The notes under the pieces: generated by a model
Databases searched by the model: none
Told to the model about the DNA's origin: nothing
The model's input: the letters and a program-made list of their open reading frames with translations, nothing else
Position numbers and translations under genes: made by a program
Origin: Coffea arabica
Lineage: Eukaryota > Streptophyta > Magnoliopsida > Gentianales > Rubiaceae
DNA: 64,000 bases
Reading direction: 5' to 3'
Assembly: GCF_036785885.1 (NCBI RefSeq)
Contig: NC_092324.1
Span: forward strand, 33,593,001 to 33,657,000
Shown: positions 21,997 through 32,300 of the stretch, piece by piece
How the letters are laid out: each line of letters starts with the position of its first letter
Position numbering within the stretch: position 1 is the first letter of the stretch

Positions 21997-23149
21997 TCTC
22001 ATGAAAAAATTGGTTATAAATTACAAACATTCAAGGAAAAACTAGGGCAAGTGACATAAAATTTTGAATCAAAAGCAGAGTTTGACGGTTGAATCAATAA
22101 TCTCACCATTATGAATAGGCAAGTAATATAAGATTTACTGCAAGTTCCAAATTTCTCCAATAAAAAAAAAAGGAAAATAAACTTGAAGATATTGAAAGGA
22201 ATTAGAGAAAAATGCAGTTTTGGTACCTAAACTATGACGCATGAGTGGTTTTAGTCCCCAAATTTTAAACGAAAACAAATGTGGTACCCGATCTTTCAAA
22301 TTTTGAGCACATTAAGTACCCTTGACGATTTTTTCTCAAATTGCTACCGGAAAAAATCATGTGACAGTCACATGTCCGGCCACAATTGTATAAAAAAACG
22401 GCCAAAAAAATGTCAAATGTCACCATTCTAATACTAAATATTAAATTTAAGGACTAATAGCGTAATAAACAAAAAATCCAAGGACCCAAGGACTAAATAA
22501 CATCATGAGTCAATTAAAAAATAAAAGAAGAAAACAACATCACATAGTATCTATTTCGTTCCTCTTGCTTCGCTTTCAAATAAAAAACCCAAGAACCGAA
22601 CTTCAACAAAAATTCAAGTTGGCTCCAAAAATTCGAAAAAACTTGGCAAATTTTGGGGAGCATCAAACAATTGTGAACCGATGTGTCAATCAGAAGCGAA
22701 GAATTGAATAATGAGCCACCCCCAAATGATGGTAAGTAAATACAGCTGTCCTCGTGTAATTTTTACAGCAATATTGAGTTTAGGGTGAAATTAGAAGTAA
22801 CAAAATATCATTTATCATCTGAAAAAACTAATCTTTGGGAGTGTTAAAGCAAATGGACAATGGATTCTCCTAGAAATTACAAAAATAGTTTTAATCCAGA
22901 GTATAATCTACTGTATATCCCATTTTTATGTTTCAATATTTGTTAGTTGTAGCTAAAATATCAAATTTTTTTTGCATTGCAATCGGCATTTTATAAGTGG
23001 TTTTGTTGGAGTATTAAACCCTTAGTATTAATTTGAATGTTGATCAATATGTCTTAAATTTCTTACATACATAATAGTGATATGTGCTCTCGTTTAACTG
23101 TTTGAACTATTCTTCTTAAAATATAGGAAATGGTAGCACTAAAATCACC

Positions 23150-25354
23150 ATGAGATGCTATATTTGGGGAAAATGTATAAATGGGCCTGATACACATTAT
23201 GAAGGAGGGCAAATATGTGTGTTTGATTATGTAGAAGTGACTGGGATTAGTTTGTTTGAGATGGATAGAATGCTTGAAAATGAAGCAAGGGTCTACGGCG
23301 ATAAAAGGTACCATATTCTTGTAGAAGAGTATGGATTTCGCAGGCTTTGGCATGATAAGGAATTATATGCTTATTGTGCAGATTATCTAGATTATGGTAG
23401 GCGTGTTGACTTGTACATTGAGGTTTCTTTTGCTGAAATTTTGAGGTTACAAATGGGGTATGATTATGAGGAGGATGATCATGATGATGATTATGTTTTA
23501 GAGGGAGGTATAAATGGTGAATCTGAAGAACACAATGGTTGCAATTCAGATGCTAGCTCAGGGGTATTTTCTGGTAAGGACTCGGACTATGAGATGGAGG
23601 AAGAGGATGATGATGATTATGAAGATAATGTAGATCAGAATGTAGAATGGTTGGGGATTGAGAATCAAGTAGAAGAGGAAAGAAAAATGATTGCTAAAGG
23701 CAAAATGATTGCTGCAGCTCAGAGGGATATAGGAAGTGATTCTGAGAGTGATGTTGATAATTCTGATGTAGATGCTGCGCCAGATTCTGAATCTGATTTT
23801 GAAAGTCTACATGGAAGTGGTGATGAACAATGTAGGAAACAACCAATGTTTAATCCCAAGGACATGCATAATCCTAAAATTAAGCTTAAACAATATTTTA
23901 GCAACTTCAAGGAGTTTAAGGAAGCGGTCAGAACCTGGAATATAAAGAGAGGAAGGCCATTTAAGTTTGTTAAACATGACAAAGTTAAAGTGACGGCCAA
24001 GTGTCCTAGAGAAGGTTGTGATTGGTACATCTATGCTAGAAAGTTGAGTGGGAAGGCAGTGTGCAAGTTAGAACCTTTCAAAAGAAACACAAGTGTGGGT
24101 TCTCTTACCATAATGAAAGTGTAAGATCAAGTTGGATGGCAAAAAATTACTGTGAGACAGTTAGAGAAAATCCGAGGCTAGATCTTAAGAGCTTTACAAA
24201 TAAGGTAATGAAGGAAAATAAATGTTTTTTAAGTAAGTATCAAGGCTATAGAGCAAAAAGAGCTGCCACAAAAATTGTGCAAGGGGATGAGACTGATCAC
24301 TATAAGAAACTGCCTGATTATATCAATGAAATAAAGAGGAGTAACCTTGGAACTACTGTGATTATGAAAGTAGTAGATGGGTATTGTGATGCTGTCACAA
24401 GACAACAAAGTTTCAAAGATTGTACATGTGTTTTGTTGGGGTTAAATAAGGATTCTTAGCTGCTTGTAGACATATTTTTGGCTTGGATGGGACCTTCTTA
24501 AAGGGTCCAGCAGGAGGGTATTGCTAACTGCTGTGGGAGTTGATCCTAACAATGGATTTTATCCCATTGTTTATGCTGCAACTGAGGGGGAAACCAAAGA
24601 TTCGTGGATGTGGTTTCTAACATTGTTGAGAGAGGATCTTCAAATGGAGAGAGACTATGAATGGACTATAATGAGTAACAAACAAAAAGGCATCATACAA
24701 GCATGTGAGGCAGTGTTTCCAAATTGTGACCATAGATTTTGTGTTAAACATCTACACAGTAATTTTTCAGTTGCTGGATTTAAAGGAACAACTTTGAGAC
24801 GTGCACTATGGAAAACTGCTAAGGCAACCACACTTGCAAAATTCAGTACAAAAACGAGGGAACTAGCAGAAATTGACATTGAGGCTGCGAAATGGTTGGG
24901 TACAAAGCAGCCTATTGAGTGGACTAGATCACACTTTAGAACCTTTTCCAAGTGTGACATGTTGCTAAACAACATATGTGAGTCATTTAACAGCAAGATT
25001 CTACATGCTAGAGAGGAGCATATTGTGGGGCTGATGGAATCTTTGAGGCACTACGTAATGACCAGATTGCAACAAAACAGAGATATGGCTAAGAGCAAGT
25101 AGAAGAAATTGAAATTCTGCCCAAGAATCATGAAAAGAGTGAAGAAAAACATGGATATGGCTACTCAATGTTTTCCTATTAAATCAAATGATGATGATTA
25201 TGAGGTTGGCTGCCCTTATGTAGAAACATATTGTGTTAATATTAAAGAGGGAATGTGCACTGCATCATATTTGGTACCTTATGTAGCATCACCGTGTTAC
25301 TGGAAAGTCATCTTTTGTTGGATTAACCAGTTGGATTGGACATATATTTTGTAG
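23150..25354 (+). pseudogene. MuDR-like MULE transposase, frameshifted
   Basis: The first frame (23150-24124, ATG start) gives an acidic N-terminal region with Asp/Glu runs and then the MuDR zinc-ribbon-like region (KVTAKCPREGCDWYIYARK). One frame change near 24060 continues as QVRTFQKKHKC to 24459; two more lie around the first catalytic aspartate (FGLDGTFLKGPAGG, about 24478-24520). The DDE core follows (24521-25102) with VYAATEGETKDSWMWFL and FPNCDHRFCVKHL. The expected SD-x-QKG motif reads MSNKQKG, so the second catalytic aspartate appears changed to asparagine. A stop at 25102 and loss of the C-terminal SWIM zinc finger complete the damage. It is probably inactive. Confidence 0.85.
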
Positions 25355-25431
25355 TGGTTTTGACTCTGTGCAATTGTTTGTAAGATTTTAGTTCACTGGA
25401 ACTTGATGAGTTTACTTATTGTGGTAACTTT

Positions 25432-25725
25432 GTGAGTCCTACTGGAGTTGAACTTGCTGCAGAAATTGCTGTTGATTTTCCAGAAAAAAAGGTTGTTTTG
25501 GTGCATGATGGACCTAGGTTGCTAGAGTTTATTGGACCCAAAGCTTCCAACAAGACTTTAGGCTGGTTGAAAAACAAAAATGTAGAAGTGAAATTGCAGC
25601 AATCTGTTCAGTTGGTTAGAAGTTCAGATGGAAGCAACGCTTACATCTCTTCATCTCGCGAAACAATTAAAGCAGGCTGCCATTTTCTGTGCACTGGAAA
25701 ACCAGTGGGTTGCGTTTTCTCTTAG
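25432..25725 (+). pseudogene. Captured AIF/FSP1-like oxidoreductase fragment
   Basis: About 95 codons resembling the NADH-binding half of plant apoptosis-inducing-factor homologue A-type FAD/NAD oxidoreductases: PTGVELAAEIAVDFPEKKV, VHDGPRLLEFIGPKASNKT and CHFLCTGKPVG. The glycine-rich GGG that should precede PTG is absent, so the capture starts at or near an exon edge. It lies between the transposase and the second fragment, on the same strand as the transposase. It cannot encode a working enzyme. Confidence 0.7.
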
Positions 25726-26056
25726 TATAAAACCATGTTAAAACAGGGCATGGTCTTTTGTTTAGCATAATCACATAATATCCATGCATGAACAAGGCAT
25801 GTACTGGACTAATTCCAGTACATAATCAAGTCACAAATGAGCTCCAATTCCAGTACATTAATCCCAAAGAATTCTTTTTTTTTCCCATCCATAATGCAGA
25901 AATTAATCTGCTGAATAACATTAAAAACATCCATAAAAAGGGTCCAATAACATTCATTTCATAACAACAAAATTAAAGGGGTAAATCCAAAAAAGTGCCA
26001 AATTATAATACTACTAATAGAACCTCAGACTTAGTAAATCCAAGAAACAAAACAAC

Positions 26057-26364
26057 CTAAGCAGTGAGAACAACAGCCCCACCAGCTTCCTTAATCTTCT
26101 TATCACCAGTCTTGGAAACCAGCTTAACCTTAATAACAACAGGTTGATTTTCAGGCAAAACTCCCTTACCCATAACCTTAAAATATCCGAACTGGGTGAC
26201 ATCAATCAAAGGGATGTTGTCCTTGGTAGCTTTGTCCTTAGCTTCTTGAGGAACCAAAGACCAGAGCTTATCGATGTTGACAATGAGGCAATGGAATTTG
26301 TTACGGAGCTTGTGGAAGTACCTCATACCAACTTTCCCAAAGTAACCCGAATGGTACTTGTCAA
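26057..26364 (-). pseudogene. Captured ribosomal protein L27a (uL15) C-terminal fragment
   Basis: On the minus strand the frame reads [20 protein letters not shown], then [40 protein letters not shown] and ends [11 protein letters not shown] followed by TAG, the natural end of RPL27A. About 102 of the usual roughly 146 aa are present; the basic N-terminal part is missing. It is intronless and opposite to the transposase. Probable 3' UTR sequence extends leftward to about 25880. The left codon edge abuts the right inverted repeat of the MULE. Confidence 0.8.
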
Positions 26365-26837
26365 AGAGGTTCTTGGGTTTTCTATTGGAGAGCGAAGCAA
26401 GAGGAACGGAACAGATACTATGTGATGTTGTCTTCTTCTTTTATTTTTTAATTGACTCATGATGTTATTTAGTCCTTGGGTCCTTGGATTTTTTATTTAT
26501 TATGCTATTAGTCCTTAAATTTAATATTTAGTATTAGAATGGCATTTGACATTTTTTTGGCCGTTTTTTATACAATTGTGGCCGGACATGTGACTGTCAC
26601 ATGACTTTTTCCGGTAGCAATTTGAGAAAAAATCGTCAAAGGTACTTAATGTGCTCAAAATTTAAAAGATCGGGTACCACATTTGTTTTCGTCCAAAATT
26701 TGGGGACTAAAACTGCTCCTGCGTCATAGTTTAGGCACTAAAACTGCATTTTTCTCAAGGAATTAAAATTTAGGGCGATCTACACTTGATAAGTAGAGGT
26801 ATCCGTGTTGGCAAAAGTTGACATTGACAGGTTACTT

Positions 26838-27042
26838 TAGTCACTCCCCTTACATTAAGAAAGACTCCAAAAAATGCAACAAAGACAAGAAAAGGTTACG
26901 AGCAACTGATTTTAGGATACAGCAAAATTGCAAACGGAAGAAGATTTATTGACTTTCTGGTTCATTTCATTGAACTATCTAGTTTCTACCCCACATCTAC
27001 AGTCCATTGTTGTACCGCATAGTGCATACTGCGTAAAAAGAA
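26838..27042 (+). promoter_or_regulatory. Native TNL-a upstream region, unit B (separated by a Pack-MULE)
   Basis: Matches 1399-1820 of unit A and 58923-59134 of unit C in part. In unit A it is continuous with the leader and start codon; here the Pack-MULE at 27043-28585 lies between it and the coding region. The intact TNL therefore no longer has its ancestral proximal promoter next to it. Confidence 0.5.
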
Positions 27043-27367
27043 GGGAAAATCGCCAATTTAGTCCCTAAATTTTTTTTTCTGTCGATTTAGTCCCTATACA
27101 TTATTTATAGCCAATTTAATCCTTAAACTTATATTTCGATTCCAATCAAGGAGTTTAGCGGCGGCGCCACCGCATAATTTCCATCGGCTTCCCAATCGAG
27201 CAACCCATAAGGGGTATTTTAGGGACTTCCATTGTGGAGCCTTAACCAAAATTAAAAAAAAGGTGCAATCTTGCCGTTTCAGTGGGTAATGGTGGTTACT
27301 CCACCAATCTCCCACCGGACGGGTGACACAACATCCTTTTGCCTCTCATTTTCCTTTTTTGGCAGCT

Positions 27368-27890
27368 ATGGTTTTAACACAGGCTATGAAGAATTTTCCG
27401 ACTTATATTCCTCATCTGGAAGCACCCACCTTGAGAACCCACTCCATTTCTTTATTCGCTTCATCTCCTAATGCAGCAGTTTCCTCCAAATTCTGTTCAG
27501 CTTCCCTCCTCAAAACTGAGAGAGAGGACAATTTTCTTGATGGGGTAAACATCGCCCCTACTGCTAACGCAGCTTTACCAACCATGGCTGACATCATTGA
27601 AGCATCAAAAAGGCAAAATCTGGACCTCCACCTCCAAAGTTTAGGACCCTTTTTTAGAATAACTGCTAAAACCTTGAAAACTGGCAATGAGCTTGGCAGG
27701 GCAGAAGGACTTGTGAGGCTGTGGCTAGGAGGAAAGATTCTTCATTTGGACTCCATCAAACTGCGCCGGGAGACCTTGGAGATGGAAAAATCTATTTTTG
27801 GGATTGGTTTGTATATCGGAGCAGTTGCAATTAGATATGGATACAATTGTGGCTGTAAGAAAGCTGAGTTACTTGCCATCAATGACACTG
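27368..27890 (+). pseudogene. Captured fragment resembling a plastid GNAT-type protein
   Basis: Open from an ATG at 27368 through the capture junction, but out of context. It has a Ser/Thr-rich N-terminal part resembling a plastid transit peptide, then LGPFFRITAKTLKTGNELGR, IFGIGLYIGAVAIRYGYNCG and CKKAELLAINDTDLYHS. From memory this resembles a plant plastid GNAT-fold acetyltransferase-like protein; I am not certain of the family. The frame continues into the next captured fragment in the wrong phase, giving a chimeric open stretch of 223 codons from 27323. Translation is unproven. Confidence 0.5.
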
Positions 27891-27894
27891 ATTT

Positions 27895-28310
27895 ATATCA
27901 TTCACCTCTCGTCCTCGTGAGGAGTCCATTGCTGCCGCCAATCCTTCATTCACTGACGGAGTTGCCACCAAGGACATCCACATCGACCCCATGACCTCTC
28001 TCGCCCTTCGAATCTTTCTTCCTGACTCCTGCCACGATTCCGCTTTCAAGTCCCAATCCATCAAATCAAGGGCCAAGGATATTCGACCATTCGATTATTC
28101 TGATCCCAAATCCGATCCGAACCATCTTCTTCTCCGGCGGAACAGCTATGGCTCTGCCAATGGAGTCACTACCACGACGCCGATCGTGACCATCCGGAAT
28201 CAGAATCAACGGAGAAATAACTATGGCAGTGACGATGTCAATTTGAAATCGAATAGTGGAGTTTACGGAGGATATAATCCTAGAAACAAAAATTGGTGGA
28301 GTAACCTGTC
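27895..28310 (+). pseudogene. Captured carboxylesterase (CXE) N-terminal fragment
   Basis: Plus-strand reading gives EESIAAANPSFTDGVATKDI, then HIDPMTSLALRIFLPDS, RPFDYSDPKSDPNHLLLRR and NSGVYGGYNP. This is typical of the N-terminal region of the plant carboxylesterase group including CXE11 and CXE16 (alpha/beta hydrolases). The HGGG oxyanion-hole motif and catalytic residues are absent. The fragment runs into the right inverted repeat of the Pack-MULE. Confidence 0.65.
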
Positions 28311-28669
28311 CGGCGGGAGATTGGTGGAGTAACCACCATTACCCACTGAAACGGCAAGATTGCACATTTTTTTTTTAATTTTGGTAAGGCTCCACAATGG
28401 AAGTCCCTAAAATACCCTTATGGGTTGCTCAATTGGGAAGCCGATGGAAATTATGCGGTGGCGCCGCCGCTAAGCTCCTTGATTGAAACCGAAATATAAG
28501 TTTAAGGATTAAATTGGCTATAAATAATATATAGGAACTAAATCGACAAAAAAAAAAATTTAGGAATTAAATTTACGATTTTCCCTAAAAAAAAATGGTA
28601 AAAATCGCCCTCTTTTTCTTCTTCTACGTCCACTCCTAAGTGGACTTGCGAAGTTTTTTTGGGCATGAA

Positions 28670-29282
28670 ATGAGAAACATTGCCTCTTCTTCTTCTTTTT
28701 CTGCTTCCACTCCTAAATGGACTTATGATGTTTTCTTGAGCTTTAGGGGTGAAGATGTCCGAAAGAGCTTTGTCGACTTCCTCTACAGTGCTCTGCAAAA
28801 AAAGGGAATTTACACCTTCAAAGACGATGAAAAGCTTGAAAGAGGAAGATCCATTTCACCTGCACTACTCCAAGCTATTAAAGAGTCAAGAATTGCAGTT
28901 ATAATATTCTCCGAAAACTATGCCACTTCTTCATGGTGTTTAGATGAGCTCGCAGAGATCATTGACTGCAAGCATGTGTTGGGACAAACTGTTCTGCCGG
29001 TTTTTTATTACGTGGATCCATCTGTGGTACGGAGACAGAAAGGCAGCTTTGATCGAGCTTTTGTCAAACATGAAGACGAAATAGAGGACAAGGAAAGGAT
29101 TCAAAAGTGGAGAGCACCTCTTACTGAAGCTGCTTCTATCTCTGGCTGGGATGTTCCCAACACTGCTGATGGGTAAATTCACCGACTCTGATCTTTAAAA
29201 ATATGAACTAGCATCCCTTCTTTTTGGGCAAATAGTTGGCTATTCGGTTAAGTATCATTTTTGAATTGTAATAAGCTGTCAG

Positions 29283-29323
<41 letters not shown>

Positions 29324-32300
29324 TTTCCTAGGGGTTATCGATCCTTTTCTTGGTGCGCTACTCTAACAATTTGGCGGTTTTAGGAGGATTGTTAATGATC
29401 TTGGCTAAAAGAAATTAGATCTGAGGTTGACTTGACCAATCCCATGACACCAATCCTGATACTGAAGTACCAATCAAGCACCTCTGAGGTTATTTGTAAT
29501 TTATTTCTTGACTGTTTTCCTCTAGTACTCAGTTTTATTGGAGGGGCTGGGGAAGGGCAGAAAAAAGGATTCTGAACCATTAACCGATAAATAACTACAT
29601 CGATTTCTCTATCAAAGCAATGTGTTATTCAAAGAAAGACAAAATTATACAGAGAATTCAGTAATAAAGAATAGTGACGACCACACAAAAATGTTTGGTA
29701 GCTTGTCTTTTCAATTGTTGCTAGATCAATTTTGAGGGTTCAACTTGAAATTGATCACCTGTTTTTATGCAAACTACTGGTAATGGAGCTCAGAGGCTTG
29801 GATGATTGTTTATGGTTTTCGTCATAAGTATAATCTATTACCCTGAATCGTCTAACGCCTGAAATTTTGCCAAAGCTGTGTTTTTTTTGGTTGAATTTTT
29901 GGTACATGCATTAGCACGTTTTCAGAGAACGTACTCTATACTTGCTTGTCACACCTGAATTTCTGCAGCACGTCATTTTGTATTTTGTGGGATGTGTGTC
30001 AATAAAATTGCCATCAGTTTAACATTCTCAATGAACGGAGCAAAATTATTGTTTTATTATCATTTTTTAAAAAAAATTAAATGTATCCCTTTTTTAGCTT
30101 GCATTTTAAGCTGACATGTTGTTCCAAGCTTTAGCTTTGCATATAATCAAAATTAGATATGTATCATGTGAATATATTCATGCTTTCACTCCGGCAGAAT
30201 TTGGCTAGTGTTCTTTTCAACTTTTCAGTTTAGTTTTAGAAGGATCCTTCCCATTGATTCTTGAGTTTATTCTAAGAAGGATCCTTCATTACATGCTTGC
30301 AATCCAATTATTGACTTCATGTCATTTCTTTCTGATTAGATGCGTATAAGATTATGAAACAGAAATGAAGAAATAACAAATTCCGACCTTAACTTTTTCT
30401 GTACTTTCATTGATGTCTGCATTCCTATGAGGAGTTGATAGTACACAAAAGAAGCTAAGTAGCAACCAGGTGACTCAAGTCCTGTTATCATATCATGTCA
30501 AACTTAGGATTCAAATAAATCGAATCCTTCTCATTTAACTACATGAAATTGTTTTTAAGAACTTAGTAAGTCACCCATAGTGAATAACAAGAGCATATTT
30601 GACCACTAAACCAGTCCATAATGAATAAGTAAAAAACTATTGGTTTCTATCAGTACATATATGTTGTCTTTGTGAATGTTTCTTTCCCATGAGTTCTCAC
30701 TTTTGGAAAGGTTTTATCCATGCTATCATTTCTTCTGCATTTGACATGTTTCCCACACATTTTTTTGATTAGTCTTCCTTTCTGAAATTTCGTCTTGTCA
30801 CCTCTTCTCATTTGGCAGTTGCAGTTCTGTTACTTTAATACCACCCTTAGTAGTCTTTGTCTCGATGATATGTGTCCATATGTTTATCAATTTCCCAAGG
30901 AACATATTTTTCTGCTTTCCATGTACTGCTATTTTACTAGTAACATCCTCAATACTTGTGGTTCCGAGGCCAACATATTGTATCAAAAATCCAATATTGA
31001 GAACATAGAGGTGAAGACAGACAATGATGTTGTTCAATACTGCAGCATATATCCCATTGAAGTATCTAACTATCATATTGAGGCATCTGTTTTGTAGAAG
31101 CATTTATTAGTGTTTTTTTCAAAATTAGCATTTGTTAGATCTATCTATTTTGAGAATATGGTTAACAAATGCATCTCCTCGTGCATGATTTTTTCTTACC
31201 TTTTATTTTTCTTTTTTCATGGATAGGCATGAGTCTAAATGCATCCAAGAAATTGTTGAATATGTTGTGGCTAAATTGGAGAGAGTTGTCGCAATTGAAG
31301 CAAAAAACCAAGTTGGTATTGATTCTCGAGTTCAGAGAGTAAATGCATTGCTGAATTTGGGGTCTGGTAAGGTTCAGTTTATAGGGATTTGGGGAATGAG
31401 TGGAATAGGTAAAACAACCATAGCATGGGCTGTTTTTAACCGAATATCCACTCATTTTGAAGGTGCTATCTTTCTCGAAGATGTCAGAAAACAATCAGAA
31501 AGTCTGAAAAATTTGCAAGAGGAGATTCTTTTAAAAATCCTTTGCTTGAAAGATTTGAGAATCAGCAGTGTTCTTGAAGGGTCAAAGATGATTCAGACAA
31601 GACTATGCTGTAAAAAAGTCCTTATTGTTCTTGATGATGTTGACCACCTAAGTCAATTAGATGCTTTAGCTGGAATGCATGAATGGTTCGGTGATGGTAG
31701 TAGAATTATCATAACCACAAAAAATAAGCATTTGCTTGTTACACATGGAGTAGATAAAATGCACAAAATGGAGGTGTTGAATGAATATGAAGCTAATCAG
31801 CTGTTTAGTTGGCATGCTTTTAAGAAGGACTATCCTGCAAAAGATTATGAGGAGCTTTCGATTGAAATAGTGCATTATGCAGGTTGCCTTCCCTTAGCTC
31901 TAAAAGTTTTAGGTAGCTTTCTGTATGGTAGAGAGATGGCTGAATGGAGAAGTGAAGTGGAAAGGTTAAAAAGAATTCCAGAAGATGAAATTATGGAAAA
32001 GCTCAAAGTAAGTTTTAATGGACTCAAAGAAGTTGAAAAAGAAATTTTCTTGGATATTGCATGTTTCTTTGAAGGGAAGAAGAAAGACTACATCAGAAGA
32101 GTACTTGATAGTTTCAATTTCTGTCCTGATATACACATAAATGTTCTCATCCAGAAATCTCTGATAACTCTTTCCAGAGGAAGGATTCTGATGCATTGTT
32201 TAATACAAGAAATGGGTTGGAATATTGTTCGTGAAAAGGCTCCAGATGAGCCAGGAAAGCACAGCAGGCTCTGGGTAGCAGAGGAAATTTGTGACGTTTT

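Larger units (their letters stand above)
22205..26756 (+). mobile_element. MULE with transposase remnants and two captured host fragments
   Basis: Long inverted repeats of about 385 bp (22205-22590 and 26370-26756) start GAGAAAAATGCAGTTTTGG. The flanks are a perfect 9-bp duplication AAGGAATTA (22196-22204 and 26757-26765). Unit B near 58797-58810 retains the empty site, so it moved in after duplication. The interior holds a MuDR-type transposase in several frames (23150-25354), then an AIF-like host fragment on the plus strand and an RPL27A fragment on the minus strand. It is an unusual mix of an autonomous-type and a Pack-MULE element. Confidence 0.9.
27043..28585. mobile_element. Pack-MULE just upstream of the intact TNL
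   Basis: Inverted repeats of about 290 bp begin GGGAAAATCG and end CGATTTTCCC. The flanks are TAAAAAGAA (27034-27042) and TAAAAAAAA (28586-28594), a 9-bp duplication with one difference. Unit A shows the unfilled site at about 1808-1825. It carries two host fragments in plus orientation: a GNAT-like stretch (27368-27890) and a carboxylesterase stretch (27895-28310). It ends 84 bp before the likely TNL start, so its right terminus is now the TNL leader or promoter. Confidence 0.85.

Noticed and set aside
27323-27994. The 223-codon frame in the Pack-MULE as a real new fusion gene
   Set aside because: It starts in the inverted repeat, and the second captured piece is read out of its native frame; without transcripts I treat it as captured debris.
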